Both the position numbers and the translations under genes were made by a program. Shown piece by piece: positions 50,857-63,035 of a stretch of 64,000 nt of DNA. The notes under the pieces are model-generated. The model was not told the origin of the DNA. It searched no databases and saw only the letters and a program-made list of their open reading frames with translations. Source of the DNA: Calcarisporiella thermophila CBS 279.70 (taxonomy: Eukaryota > Calcarisporiellomycota); the NCBI RefSeq assembly GCF_041956535.1, contig NW_027192193.1, forward strand, positions 636,235 to 700,234, written 5' to 3'. Each line of letters opens with the position of its first letter. Position 1 is the stretch's first letter.

Positions 50857-51538
50857 TAGGATTACATTAAGAATGGGAAGATCGAGCCAATAAACTAAAT
50901 GTATAATTCATTATTTTTCTGGAGAACAAAACACGGACACATAGATAAAAGGAATAATAATTTGGTAGAGGCACTATATAATTTGATCATTGTTAATCGA
51001 AAGAGAGCATTTTTTTCCGAGCTAAATGTCTCTTTTTTCAAACAACTACTCTTTCTACTTAGCCTATAATACTGCTAAGAAAACTAGATATTTAGTTAAT
51101 GTTGGAAATCACGTATTATATTGTAATTGATTCAATTATATCATGAATATAATGAGTTGCTCATTGGCTAAAGTCTATAATGAATATAAGCATTGAAACC
51201 CACGACTCTTTGGCGGTCATACACATCTCTACCTTATCCTTTGCATATATCGCAAATTTCAATCGAGTATATTGGCAGTAACTAGTTGACAAGGTATGTT
51301 GCAAATTCATTTGACGGGCGATATACGGTATCTAAGTATACAGCTACTTTTTTATAGTGGTTTAATGGAGAGACGAGATAAAAATGATAGCTTATTATGC
51401 TAAGTGACATGATAAAATAGATAGGAGCAAGACTATGGCTAAGATCTCATATGTGACAGTGAAAATACTAGTATAAATCAAGAGGCCTATTCATTTTTAC
51501 TGGATTTCCATATTTGGCTTTAATCCTTATAAATAAAT
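50857..51538. other. AT-rich intergenic region
   Basis: About 680 bases between two plus-strand genes. I see no open frame with protein-like content and no structured repeat. It should hold the ATP23 promoter. Confidence 0.5.
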
Positions 51539-52183
51539 ATGAACGAGAGCGAAAGATGGTGTACTGAAGCATTGAAAAAGGTTCTCGAATCACCACGCGT
51601 AATTGTTCTGCTTCGCTCGATATATCATACGCGATCACGAGATCTTATTCGTGGAGTAACATGTAGAAGTTGCTCTGGAACTTTACAAGCAAACAAACTA
51701 GGGTGATAAAATTCGATTAGGCTAATAACTTGGATTTAACTAATTTGAAAAAGTAGATACTATTGTCCCGAATTTAAGAGAATTGTCATTTGTTCTGAGC
51801 ATCATATGCCTGATGATAGCAACAGATCTTTAGATATTGATGCAGCCGCTAATAAGTTGGAGGATACCGTTGTTCACGAACTAGTTCATGCGTATGATGC
51901 TAATCGTTTTAAACACAGAATGCCATTTCATACAGCTACTGCTTGTTCTGAAATACGTGCGAGCAACCTAGGGCAGTGCTCACGTCTTCCGTCCAGGGAG
52001 AAAGAATATTGTGTTATTAATGATTCGGTAATCACGATAATTTTTACGCGAAATCATGATTTATTTATACTTTTAATCATATAGATTGCTTCGCTCAGCA
52101 ATATCGTTGGTGAGAGAGAAGCAGCCAGATTAGTACGGCAGATGTTTGCAAAGTGCTTTAAGGATAAGTCGCCGTTTCTCTGA
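51539..52183 (+). CDS. ATP23: Mitochondrial inner-membrane metalloprotease ATP23
   Basis: Zinc metalloprotease and chaperone for the F1Fo-ATP synthase in the intermembrane space. The ATG at 51539 gives MNESERWCTEALKKVLESPR, then DLIRGVTCRSCSGTLQANKL. An intron (GTGATAAAA ... GTAG) restores GYYCPEFKRIVICSEHHMPD. The zinc motif is TVVHELVHAYDANRF (HExxH variant HELVH). Cysteine pairs follow (TACSEIRASNLGQC, REKEYC). An intron precedes the last exon, IASLSNIVGEREAARLVRQM, which ends KDKSPFL, TGA. About 170 residues, a little short, but all family landmarks are present. Converges with the minus-strand hydrolase. Confidence 0.93.
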
Positions 52184-52424
52184 TAAATCCGATACCTTTA
52201 AATTTTGCTGAAGTTAATTCATACTTATATATTTAGAAATAAATTGAATCTATGTAATTAGTGAATGTAAAGGAATAAACAATATTGCTAATACATTCAA
52301 TAGGAGACGCTTAAATAATAAATAACGCGGCTACATATCCTATTTAACTAATATATATCGTACTATCAGAGTTAAATTATATTCAAAACCACAGAGGCGA
52401 GAGAATTATAAGTCTTTGTCCGAA
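52184..52424. other. Convergent 3' region, ATP23 / hydrolase-fold gene
   Basis: 241 AT-rich bases between the two stop codons. Contains likely polyadenylation signals (AATAAA-like words); nothing else. Confidence 0.5.
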
Positions 52425-53625
52425 TCAGTTATCTGAAAGCACATTTCTACTCTCAGCTTTGGTAAAGTGAGCCGCTAATTCCTCTACGTATCGGTCTAGA
52501 TGTACTTGATGAATCATATGGCCACAACCTTTAAAGATTTGTAGACGTCCACGCAGCCGACGCGCAAGAAGCTCACCATACCTAAAATAATGTTAATAAG
52601 GTTTGAGGATAGAATGATGTATCAAGGATCACTTACCAGTTCTGAACAAGTACATCTTTATTACCTACTAACACAAGCACAGGAATCTTCTGCTCCACAA
52701 TGTGTTTGGATTGCTTTTTAGGCAGATAATGTAAGAATATGCCTAACATTTGCTGAATGTTTCCGATAAGGGATTGTTTTCCTGACGTATTATAAATGTC
52801 TAGGTAAAATTTATTTAACTCCTCACGCTATCATATTTTTAAAGATTTAGTAGAGAGACACCATAAGAGAGGTAATGATAATTTACCTTGGTGGTGAATT
52901 GAAGATCATCAGAGCTGGTACTAAGAAACTCCTTAGCAAAAAAAAGTCGCACGACACGCGAAGCGCGAGTTTTATATGTAAGTGCAAGGCCAGCCAGTGG
53001 TACACCAAACATAAAGCGCATCTATTTGAGCAACTAATCGTTATTTCTCTGTTTACTACGTACAAGAATAATATGCATTCACCGTTGGCGGAAAATAGCG
53101 GCCAGCTGATGTAGAATCTAAAGTAACTGAAGCAAAATAGTTGGGTTTAAGTGCAACCATCCATTGGGCTATCATGCCACCCAAATTATGCCCAACTAGA
53201 TGAATGTCTCCTGTCCATCCAACTTTCTCCAGCACAGCAATTGCATCCTTGGCCATACCCTTTACTGAATAGTAAAGCCTGATTGGGATGTCTACAATCA
53301 AAGTTAATTATTTGATTTTGTATATACTATTACTACTTCTTACCAGAATGACCAACGCCTCGATTATCGATAATAAGTATCGAATATTCCTCTTTAGCCA
53401 GAAATTTACGAAGCAAGTAATACCAAGAACGACCGGGAAGGCCTAAACCTGGATTAAAAAATGTCGATTTCGATTAATTCTATCACTAAGGCGAGTGTGT
53501 AAAATATTATTACCTGACAGTAAGCACAGATGTCTTGAACCACTCCCATGGATTTCATAGTGAATTTTCACTTTATTATTGATCGCATAGCCTTCTTGAA
53601 AATTTTCAAATCGTTCCAACACCAT
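52425..53625 (-). CDS. Alpha/beta hydrolase fold protein lacking the nucleophile serine (probable pseudoenzyme)
   Basis: Epoxide hydrolase/esterase-like fold. The ATG at 53625 gives MVLERFENFQEGYAINNKVK and IHYEIHGSGSRHLCLLSG. Next are GLGLPGRSWYYLLRKFLA, YSILIIDNRGVGHS (the DxRGxGxS strand) and IHLVGHNLGGMIAQWMVALK. The nucleophile elbow should read GHSxGG but has asparagine (codon at 53185-53187). The acid (LVGNKDVLV) and histidine (FKGCGHMIHQ) of the triad remain. The C terminus is EELAAHFTKAESRNVLSDN, TGA. About five exons, in frame throughout. With Asn in place of Ser, ordinary ester hydrolysis is unlikely, so a non-enzymatic or altered role is inferred, unless the base is a sequencing error. 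Confidence 0.85.
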
Positions 53626-54096
53626 TTTCAACACTTTAGTTTGTGGGGATTACTGGAAAGAGGTGAGAAAATGCGGAGATTGAGCATGAATAACTTTATT
53701 TGAACAATTTATTGTTCGGCATGTGAATTTCTCGCTCGCATGAACTAATTATTCCTGTACTATATTGAGAACAACTCACAGATTTATAAAACATTGCTGA
53801 GCTTTGAACCGATTTTAAATGAGGTTTCAGCCCAAGTAGTGATTATACTCATTAATAAGAACTTTTTAATTCATCTCAAAATTCTGCAACTATCTAAAAC
53901 TCTAGTTTTCTATGGTTACAATCGATACGAGAACTGAGGGATTACTATTAACTTGACCACCTGGCTAGCAAAATTTCCATTTCAACAAAATTCATCCGTT
54001 TTGCTGAATATTAATTTGAAGAGTCAATTTAATGAAGATTATAGTGAATCCTAAAACTAATATTATATTGAGAATATGAAATGTATTGCTTTAATT
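53626..54096. other. Intergenic region upstream of hydrolase-fold gene
   Basis: 471 bases, AT-rich, with the promoter of the hydrolase-fold gene and the 3' UTR of EAF7. No coding signal. Confidence 0.5.
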
Positions 54097-54966
54097 TTAT
54101 GCTCGTCTTCGTCTTCCAGGTTTGCGGCCTCTGGTAGCAGGAGTTGGTGTAGCAGATGTTCGTCCTCTGGTTCGTTTATTTGAAGATGTTTTACTAGCTG
54201 TGCTAGTATTCGATGTTGTGGCAGCGCGACGACGACCCCGTTTCGCTGGGGGAGGTGTGGCTATATACATTCATGTTATTTTTATACCGATAAGGATATA
54301 TGCTGTCTATATTACCCTCAGCTTCTTCCTCTTCCTCCTCTTCCTCCTCTTCCTCCTCTTCCTCTTCCTCTTCCTCTTCCTCTTTTTCCTCGGGTGCTAT
54401 TGATGAATTGGGAGAATCTTCGCGACGACTAGCTCCAGATCTTGTACGTGGAGCATTAAGAGAAGGAGTCGGAGAGGGAGAATTAGATCGCGAAGTATCA
54501 GCTTTGCGGTGTTCTGCAATAATATGCTCATATTCATCTTGAGGGAGCAAAAATTCTTGAACAGGTTCACGTAGTTTTTTGAACTTTTCCTCTTCCTCAA
54601 GACCATCTTCTGAGTCCGATTCCTGCAAAAGGAGATGTATATTAATTTAAGATAGAGAATTAGTTCAAAATTACCATCTATTACCATCGATTCTAAAATT
54701 TGTAAATCGTACAGATTGTCTAGTTTGCTCCAAAGTTCTTTAGGCAAATAGGAATCATCGGTACGGCCGGAATTTAGAAATCTACATATATTTATCATAC
54801 GAAAATGCTTATGAATGCCTTAAAAAAAATTAGGTTAGATAATGATAAAAGATGTTCACTATGATAACGCACCAATCGGTCTGCATTTACTAATGGCATT
54901 GAAAAAATTTATCTCCATCTGTGATGTCCATTCCCGTTGTTTAATTTCCATTGCTGTTGACTCCAT
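54097..54966 (-). CDS. EAF7: NuA4 histone acetyltransferase subunit EAF7 (MRGBP)
   Basis: Subunit of the NuA4 complex. The ATG at 54966 opens MESTAMEIKQREWTSQMEIN and FFNAISKCRPIG, spliced to IHKHFRMINICRFLNSGRTD. This is the conserved EWT...KPIGLHKHFRM motif of EAF7/MRGBP. Then ELWSKLDNLYDLQILESM + ESDSEDGLEEEEKFKKLREP and VQEFLLPQDEYEHIIAEHRK. The C-terminal part is disordered: Ser/Pro, then a poly-Glu run (DNA 54323-54390), then a basic tail, ATPPAKRGRRRAATTSNTST ... RGRKPGRRRA, like an AT-hook-rich end. Four exons in frame. The poly-Glu run is longer than I would expect and is made of GAG/GAA repeats. Confidence 0.9.
54323..54390 (-). repeat. Glu-coding GAA/GAG microsatellite in EAF7
   Basis: CTTCCT/CCTCTT units on the plus strand encode about 22 consecutive glutamates on the minus strand, just before the basic C-terminal tail of EAF7. 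Likely length-variable by slippage. Confidence 0.85.
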
Positions 54967-55311
54967 TCAAAATCAATCCAATTTAGTTCAGGAATATATT
55001 CAGCACAATATACTACTAGGTCAAGATTTTTTTTGTGACTGCATTTTATGAAAATTTTCAAAGCCACATCTCATTTATAAAAGTTTCAATAGATCCAATA
55101 TTTTTGGCATTTGATATAGATAGTCGCTAAGTTTGAAGGTAAAAAAAAATGACGAAATGATCTTCATTTATTCACTTTACGTGCAAGCGTAAATATTTCA
55201 AATAATTCAAGCAAGAGAAAAATAGAATAAACATGTAAATAGAGCTGTTCGTCCAAATGGCAATAGAAATATAATAAAGAAATAAGCATTCCAATATTCA
55301 ACATATCCAAA
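54967..55311. other. Intergenic region EAF7 / PEF protein
   Basis: 345 bases. Contains the EAF7 promoter and the PEF gene's 3' end; A-rich runs near 55140. No other feature. Confidence 0.5.
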
Positions 55312-56414
55312 TTAACGATTCATTACTACGAGCTCTAAGAACTGCTCATAATTAATCTGTACCCAGCCTAAAAGTAGAAAAATTTGAAATAAATACTAGT
55401 AAAAATTTAAACAAATGAAAGAGCAGACACTTTCCATCATTGTCTGTATCGAACCTTCGGAAAGCATCGGTAAGCGTTTTCACTGTTACGCATGCCTAGA
55501 TATTTACTCTAATTAAAAAAGGAAAAATTGGTATATTAAGAAAAGAATTAGACTTGCCTGTACAAATGAATCAAAAGTGACATCCTGAGTCCCATATTTG
55601 TCATATTTCTTAATCAATAGCCCAATAAAGTTGTCTGATAAGCTAAAGACAGTCAAGATATTGTCAATACTTTTCGCATAATAGTAAAAAAAAACACACT
55701 CACTTGTATCCGAATGTTCGAAGTGCATTCTTAAGTTCATGAAAGTTGATTGTGCCACTTCCATCCGCGTCAAATGTAGAAAATATTCGGCGCCACTCCT
55801 CAATATATCTCCAGAGACCAGCAAATTCTTGGAAGTTTATCGTACCCTAAAGTCCAAAATTAGAATAAAATATATAGAACATCATTTTTTCACTTACTGA
55901 ATTATCAGTATCGAACATATTGACCATCATTCTACATGTCTCGTAATTAAATGGTGACCAATCGCCTAAACTTCTACTTAGTATTAAAGGTGCATCAAAT
56001 TATAATAATAATATATTGACCATTAATAAGGGCTCGCTGTAGTTCTTCAACGGTTAGAAATCCGCTGCGATCCGTATCAACTGCTTGAAACCAATACCAT
56101 AGTTGTGGATCTGCGTTTTGTGGAGCATGTTGAGCACTTGTTGGTGGCGGAGGTCGTCCTGACATTGAAAACAGCATTTATTAAAATTATGCAGAACCAT
56201 TGTTCAAAGATCTAAATTTTCTCTCGTAATTCACGCGTTTCACCAAAATATGTTCACTTTAGTACTCACCATACTGTGGCGCCGGTGTATTATATCCATA
56301 TTGTTGCTGAGGTGGAGGTTGTTGGCCGTATCCACTATTATATCCTACTTGGGGTTGTGCTTGATTATACGGGGGTCTTCCATAATTCTGTGAAGGTGTA
56401 CCGTAGAATGACAT
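55312..56414 (-). CDS. PEF1: Penta-EF-hand calcium-binding protein (peflin/ALG-2-like)
   Basis: Calcium sensor. The ATG at 56414 opens MSFYGTPSQNYGRPPYNQAQ, a Gly/Pro/Tyr/Gln-rich N terminus (GYGQQPPPQQQYGYN), as in peflin. Five EF-hands follow: WFQAVDTDRSGFLTVEELQR, MFDTDNSGTINFQEF, TFDADGSGTINFHEL, KKYDKYGTQDVTFDSF (degenerate) and RFDTDNDGWVQINYEQF. The end is LELVVMNR, TAA. The first three loops keep the DxDxSG calcium-binding residues; EF4 is degenerate and EF5 is the dimerisation hand, typical of the family. About seven exons. Divergent from BMT5 with a 185-base gap. Peflin and ALG-2 are both possible; the long GYP-rich tail favours peflin. Confidence 0.9.
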
Positions 56415-56599
56415 AATATGAGCTGAATTAGTGACGACAAAAGAAAAAACCAAGAGAAATATCGCGCTCTGAACACTTTCTAAAAAAAATGACGACAGCC
56501 AAGCAGCGCAGCTGACTTATTTTGAATGACTGCGCCTCTAATAATAATTAATTATACAGTCATATATGATATTAAAAACTTTGTAATTAGAAGTAGAAA
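56415..56599. promoter_or_regulatory. Short bidirectional promoter, PEF / BMT5
   Basis: 185 bases between the two divergent start codons. No specific site was recognised. Confidence 0.5.
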
Positions 56600-57539
56600 A
56601 TGGGAAAACTGAAAAGCGCACTCTCAAACTTGATAAAGCAGCGGAAATCAAATGTACATAGTGGCCATACACGTTGCGAATCGCAGCCTCGAGTAGTAAA
56701 AAAGAGAAAAAGATCAGCTTTGAATGAGTGCCCATATGTCCCCGGTGAACGCATTCTTCTAGTTGGAGAAGGAAACTTTTCATTTGCACTCTCAATATGC
56801 CAATTCTATTCAGAACCTTCAGACCTTTCGCGGATCATTGCAACTGCCTTGGATAATGAAAAGACATGCTATGAAAAATATCCTGACGCTCGCGAAAATA
56901 TTGAGAGATTGCGCCAAAAAGGAGTATGCGTAATGTTTGAGGTGGACGCAACACGTCTCGCATCTTATAAGAGTCTAAGAGGCAAAACGTTCCATAAAAT
57001 TATATTCAACTTCCCTCATGCTGGTAAATTCTTAATTAGTTAGTATTAGTGTTGATAGTTAAATGTATCTATAAATAGGTGCTGGCATAAAAGATCAAGA
57101 CCGAAATATTCTGATCAATCAAAAGTTAATATCTGGATTCTTCAGTTCGGCAACGCCTTTTTTAGCACAAAAATTCGAAGAAAATGGTGAAAACAGTTTG
57201 GAATATTCAGATGAAGAAGACAGGCAATATAGTGAGCGTCGAAATTATGTTAAGAATTTGAACAGAAATGGCGAAATTTTGATAACAATTAAATCAGGAT
57301 CGCCTTACGATCTCTGGAATATTCGCCGTCTTGCCAAGGCAACAGGAGAGCTAGTCTGTCGTACAAGTTTTTTATTTATTCCTGAAGATTTTCCCGGATA
57401 TCAACATCGAAGGACTCTTGGATATAAGGAGGGAGTAAGCAAAAATTCCAATATTGAAATTGTGCAGAAAGAGCCTCGTACATATATATTTGTGCGAAAA
57501 TCCGCAACCGAGGATGAAATCCCTAAAAAAGAAAAATAG
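56600..57539 (+). CDS. BMT5: 25S rRNA uridine-N3 methyltransferase BMT5-like
   Basis: SAM-dependent nucleolar enzyme of the DUF2431 family; yeast Bmt5 makes m3U in 25S rRNA. The ATG at 56600 gives MGKLKSALSNLIKQRKSNVH, a basic nucleolar-type N terminus with VVKKRKRS. The SAM loop is ERILLVGEGNFSFALSI, the family's GEGNFSF signature. Then SRIIATALDN, FEVDATRLASYKSLRGKTF and the catalytic-site text IIFNFPHAGAGIKDQDRNI across a single intron (57025-57079). The C-terminal half has NGEILITIKSGSPYDLWNI and FPGYQHRRTLGYKEGVS. The end is EIPKKEK. Two exons, about 295 residues, complete. Confidence 0.93.
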
Positions 57540-58195
57540 GAGAACGACAGAAGACGAAGATGATTAATTAGTTGTTTGGATATTTCTTAATACAGTATAT
57601 ATTAATAAGAACAACTGTGCCTTAGCAGATAATGTGTAAAAAACTATTAAACGAGTTATCATAAAACTTTCGCTGAATTGAATAGGTCATAGCATGCGAT
57701 ACTGTTTTTTTTGGAGTTATTCATTATTAGTAGTTTTATTTATTATATTATATACTATATATAGATAATATAAGGATCAGAGAATGAATGATTTCCATTC
57801 GGATGGATTTAGAGAGCAATTCTATAATAAAAATACTGATTATTTCGTCCCATATCACTACAGAATATGCCAGTATTTAGTAATGTTGGATATTTTTTAT
57901 ACTATTTTAATCCTTTCCGAGTTATATTCGATATTTTGTGACAATCACAAAATTAACAGAAGTATCGAACCTGACTCTATTACCTTTATTATATTATATA
58001 TTTTGGTTATGTATATATAAATTTTGAAGAAAGATAAGACTCGCAAATTAATAATTAAACTCTATTGGATACCAATAACCACGGCCAGAAGTTTGACTGC
58101 TAATTAGAGTGTAAATATACTAAGCCGCAAGGACTGTCTTTATTTTTACAGGCATAGTCTCTTCCAAGTGAATTGTGTTTATCGCTAGCTAGATC
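57540..58195. other. AT-rich intergenic region with one doubtful small frame
   Basis: 656 bases. An ATG frame of 78 codons at 57784-58020 encodes Ile/Tyr/Phe-rich text that could be a membrane helix, but its composition equals that of the surrounding AT-rich DNA and no splice or homology signal supports it. Otherwise it contains the NOC2 promoter. Confidence 0.45.
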
Positions 58196-61108
58196 ATGGC
58201 AAAGCAGAAGAAGAGCACTAAAAAATTTCAAAAGAAGCACCTTGCTGCTACTATTGAAAGGCGGAAGAAGATACAAAAAGTGAATCAAGACATCAAAAAG
58301 CGAGAGTTTAAAAAGAAGGAGAATGCGATTCGAAGACAGCTAAAAGAAGGTTATAAATTTTTAGTGATGCATTTATATTCTACTTCTTCTCTTACTCTAT
58401 TTCGATGCTCCTTTTTTAGAAGATGATAGGGAAAAAATAACGGATGATTCTGAGGAAGACGAATTTATTGACAGTGAAAATAAGTACGTTGATTACCTTG
58501 TATATTAAACTATACTTATCATTTATATCATTTTTTAGATTCTCCAATATGAGCGTATCTGAGTTTTTTAAAAGCGGATTTGATGAGGAAGACGATGAGA
58601 AGCTTAGTGATGATGTAGGCTATCGTTATTTTTATTAGATTACTATTTAAATAGGATTTAAAGGTTTATATCTTGATCTAGGAGGAAGATTTTGAAGAGC
58701 TAGAGGTATCGGAAGGTATGTCAAATATATATATATATGTATATTTATACTTGTATTAAATATTTTTATTTATTCAGATGACGAGCACAATAGTGAAAAA
58801 TCTGAGGAAGAACGAATCGACAATGAAAATTCAGACCCAGAGGCTAATAGTGATGAGATGGAAGAGGAAGCGTTACGTGAGATGGAAGAACAAATTTCCA
58901 AATTTGAATCATCTTCTGGAGGTCCTACAGCCATTACAAAGGAAATGATTGCTCAGTGGCAAGACGCAATTACGAAAGTAAATATAACTATCTATTTCAT
59001 TGTGTAATTTTATTGCATTATAATATTTTCATTCTCTCTACCAGAAAAAATCTCTTCGCTCACTCCGTCGGTTATTACTCGCTTATCGTGCAGCAGCCCA
59101 TATCAATGAAGATGAGGATGGTCGCCAATATGCATATAAGATCGAAAGCGGCTCTAGTATGATTTTAACGAAATAATTTTGCTGAATATTTTGGTAGCAT
59201 ATTAATTTCATATTTTTCTCTATAGTCTTCAATAAACTAGTAGTAGTCTGCCTAAAGTATGTAATTGATGTCTTTGAACATCATCTACCTGTAAAACAAG
59301 TAGAGGGGAAGACGTAAGTACATTTAATTTTAATTTGCGCCTCATCCATTCCAAATTTTAATGCCTGCCTTAAAAAAGAAAATTACCTTCTTCATCTCCG
59401 AAGTGGGAGAGCCTTCAAGGAGTCATCAAGTCGTTCCTATCCAACACTCTCCATCTTTTGAAAGAATTGACCGATAACAATATGATATATTTTGCTGTTA
59501 AAGAATCTGAAAAAGCTATTCGATATTGGGCTTGTTTCCCGAAATTAGCACGGGAATATCTCAAAGTTTGTTAATTTCATTTTATTTCGGCTACATTGAA
59601 TTATAATTCTCTATTTTTTTTTTTTTTGCAGATTTTACTTAATTTCTGGGGCACGGCTGAAGATAATGTTCGAATAATTTCGTTCCTTAATATTAGAAAG
59701 CTCGCGGTCACTAGCCCTTCTCCATTCCTCGCTATGGCGTTAAAGGGCATTTATCTTAGCTATGTGCGCAATTCTAAGACGACAAATGTACACACTCTAC
59801 CTTCAATCAACCTTATGTGCAACATGGCTACCGAAATCTATGGCTTAGATTTTAATGCATCCTATCAGCACGCATTCGTCTATATCCGTCAACTTGCAAT
59901 CCATTTACGCAATTCCATGACAATCAAGAGCAAAGTAAGATGCTTGAATTATTTACCTTCCAACCTAAAACTGTCTTTTAATAATTTCTGCCCCATGATT
60001 AGGAGAGTTATAAAGCAGTATATAATTGGCAATTCATTCATTGCCTTGAGTTCTGGGCCAACGTGCTTGCTACTTATTGTGATACTCAACGTGTTGCAGA
60101 GCATGGCGAATGCCTCCTTCAATCTCTTATCTATCCATTTGTCCAAGTTGCAGCAGGCGTTATACGGTATATTCCTTTTCTTTTTCAAATATCCTCTTTC
60201 CCTCTTTATTAAAATTTCTTTTATTATATAGCTTGATCCCTACTGCACAATATTTTCCTCTACGCTTTCATGTGATACGACTACTTTTACCGTTAATACA
60301 AAAAACGGGAACCTTCATTCCGCTAGCGCCTTATCTATTTGAAGTACTTGACTCTGCGGAAATGCGTCGAAAACCTCGACCAAGTACAGCGAAAAAATTA
60401 GAATTTGAAACGCATCTCAAGGCCCCTAAACAATATATTGGAAATAAAATTTACCAGGTGTGTACTTTTATCTTCACTCTCTCGCCCTATTTATTATTTT
60501 CGAATTGAAATCTTTTTTAACCGTTTTCAATGTATAGGATGGGATTGCTGAGCAGTTAGTCGAGCTTTTACTCGAGTACTATGCTTGCTATTGTCTTTCG
60601 ATTGCCTTCCCCGAATTAACGATTCCAGCAGTTGTGCAGGTAGCATTGTGCTTTTATAGAGTTGCAGAGATGAATAATTAACAGAATTATTGTAATTTAT
60701 TACTGCTAGTTAAAGAGGCATATTAAAAAATCGAAGAACGTTAAATTCAATAAGCAACTGCACGGGCTAGTGGAAAAGGTAATAGTTTATTTCTATTAGC
60801 AAGCATACTGTAGCTAGTTGATTGAATAGATGATCAACTTATATTATAGATTGAGCAACAGGCGAAGTATATTGAAAGAGCGCGCTCTCAAGTAGAGTAC
60901 AGCCCCAAAGATCAATCCCAAGTGGTAAAAATTATTTTAAATTTGTCTACGGCCTTCTGTCTCTGATAATGTTTTGAAATATTAGCATGCCTTTTTACGT
61001 GACGTGAAACCTGAACAAACACCCCTTGGACAGTATTGCAGAAATGCCAGAAAACTACGTGAGCAGAGACGTAAGCTCCTGGAAACAGCGAATGAAGAGA
61101 GTGAATAG
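58196..61108 (+). CDS. NOC2: Nucleolar complex protein 2
   Basis: Nucleolar factor which, with Noc1 and Noc3, moves pre-60S particles out of the nucleolus. The start MAKQKKSTKKFQKKHLAATI is a basic nucleolar signal. Next are acidic segments (EDDREKITDDSEEDEF; VSEFFKSGFDEEDDEK; DEHNSEKSEEERIDNENSD). The conserved body includes TKEMIAQWQDAI, KKSLRSLRRLLLAYRAAAHI, SPKWESLQGVIKSFLSNTLH, AIRYWACFPKLAREYLK, LLNFWGTAEDNVRIISFLNI, SYKAVYNWQFIHCLEFWANV and QYFPLRFHVIRLLLPLIQKT. The end is HAFLRDVKPEQTPLGQYC ... LLETANEESE, TAG. About 15 exons, some very short. Intact as far as I can see. Confidence 0.95.
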
Positions 61109-61249
61109 TTACAGTGTTCTGCGAAATAAAGATTGTTAATTTATATTTACATTCATAAATTTGTTTATTATAATTCTATTTTCGGCAAAGTTAAATCATT
61201 CAGTAATGAAAATTAAGATAGCAAAATAGAAAATGGAATTCGTGTACAA

Positions 61250-62887
61250 TTATTTGCCATCTTTCCGTTGTGCCCGAGACGATGAAGATGCTAAGGAAGA
61301 GTTAGAGGGTGCCGGTGATGCAGTGCGAGATTGACCGCGTTTTGGCCGAAGGGTTTGCCCTTCACCTTTAAACTTAGACTCCTGGTTTACAAATTAATTA
61401 GTTGGAGTATGAAGGTTGAGGCATATAATTATTCTATAATTGTTATTACCACTGAATCTACTGGCGCCTCCACTTCGTTCTGAAAAGGTTTGATCTCATA
61501 TCCAAAATAGAGCTTACCAAACGGTAAATTAAGTGGGGCAGGTGCAATATTCTCAGCGTCCGGTTTTGCACTGGCTTTCTCGTCTGAACTCATCAGATTA
61601 GATTTTATATCAGTATTTGACACAGAAGAGGAGACTGATGGAGTAGGCGAGCGCGATTGAGCGAGGTTTCCGCCGAGACGTTGACCACTACCTTTGAATG
61701 CAGTGAAGCCAAGCGGTGGAGATGAGACAGATTGGTCGATATTCATGGTTTTTGCCTATTTTCAAATTATGATGAGTAACCGGAATTCAATATAGAATCT
61801 GAAAAAGGACGTGTTAACCATTGCAGGTATTTTAGGAGCTGGGGCAGGTTCTTTATATCCTACTGGAGGAGCAAAGTCAACCTATTGAATATAATTAATA
61901 GATATAAATTAGAAATGAAGGTCTACTTTGTTACTTACGCTAAGATCGGTTTCTACTATCGAAATTGCACCACGGGTACTAGGTTTAACCTCCACGACCA
62001 GGATTTCATAAATTTTTCTGTTATAGCTTATTTGAATAATATCCCCTTCAGTGAGCGTGGAAAAGGTGCGAAGCTCATTTTCAAGTCTAAAATTAGAGAA
62101 TTAGACGAATATGCACCAGATAAGATAAGGGATGAATAGAAAACATGTAGAGACATACACAGCTTTAGGATCACTAATGTCCAAAAAATCTACCGATTGT
62201 GGTTGTAATTTGACATAGGTTCCAAGAGGCAAGCTTGCATTTTTGACTTGAATAATATCACCTGGTTCTACTAAAAGGGTTTGCATCATCTGTGAAGCAA
62301 TGAGGTGAGTTAAAAATTTGGGTTAATACTATATTACTAATGTTATTACCCAATGTGGCAGATAAACATGACCTTCTTGCGCTACAAATTCCAGCACTCC
62401 AGCATGTGTTCGTCTTTCGTGATCTTCATTAACAAGCTCAAAAAGCATCGGATATTGGATATTTAAACTAGCTGTTAATAGAATAAAAGTAATGGGATTC
62501 AGCAAGACTTTACTGGCTACAAACTTAATTAACTAACCTAGTTTTGCAAGAGCTGATGGCGGCAAAATAACTAAAATCAGAGATCAGAGCCGTAAGAAAT
62601 TGGATATTGAAATTTAGTATTAGTATAAAATCATAAATTGATTAAAGCGTTTTTTAGTAAAAATTTACTTTTTCCTCCGTAATTTACTTTCTCACGTTCC
62701 TTTCCGTCCATCATTCCAACCGAATAACAGCGATAATGCTCTGAAAATCCTTGGCCTCCCAAATAACGGGAGGGTCCAAAAAAGTGGCCATAACTTTCAT
62801 CATCGTAGCCGCCGAACTAAACAGTTTAAATAAGAATGATTATCGAATTGCATTTGATCTAACCAAACTTGATTTAACTAGTACCAT
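61250..62887 (-). CDS. UFD1: Ubiquitin fusion degradation protein 1
   Basis: Ubiquitin-binding cofactor of Cdc48/p97 with Npl4, acting in ERAD and chromatin extraction. The ATG at 62887 gives MVLVKSSL, spliced (donor GTTAGA) to [20 protein letters not shown], then [20 protein letters not shown] and GGK + [16 protein letters not shown]. The double-psi barrel segments follow: [60 protein letters not shown], then [20 protein letters not shown] and [15 protein letters not shown]. The C-terminal p97/Npl4-binding part is Ser/Pro-rich with [13 protein letters not shown] (an SHP-box-like FxGxGxxLG) and [15 protein letters not shown]. The end is [12 protein letters not shown]. About eight exons. Certain. 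Confidence 0.95.
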
Positions 62888-63035
62888 GATTACGCGAAAT
62901 TTAATAAATTTAAGGAGATTTTAAGAAACCACACGGTCTAATAATGCTTCTCATCATAAAAGTGGCTTATTGGGATTTCGATTTCAGACTTTAATAGTAA
63001 AAATATTTATTATATGATCTCCTTCAAGCCAAAAT

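Noticed and set aside
54300-54542. Poly-Ser plus-strand frame
   Set aside because: Antisense of the poly-Glu tract of EAF7.
57784-58020. 78-codon frame with a possible membrane helix
   Set aside because: Composition equals the surrounding AT-rich spacer, and there is no splice, conservation or codon signal.
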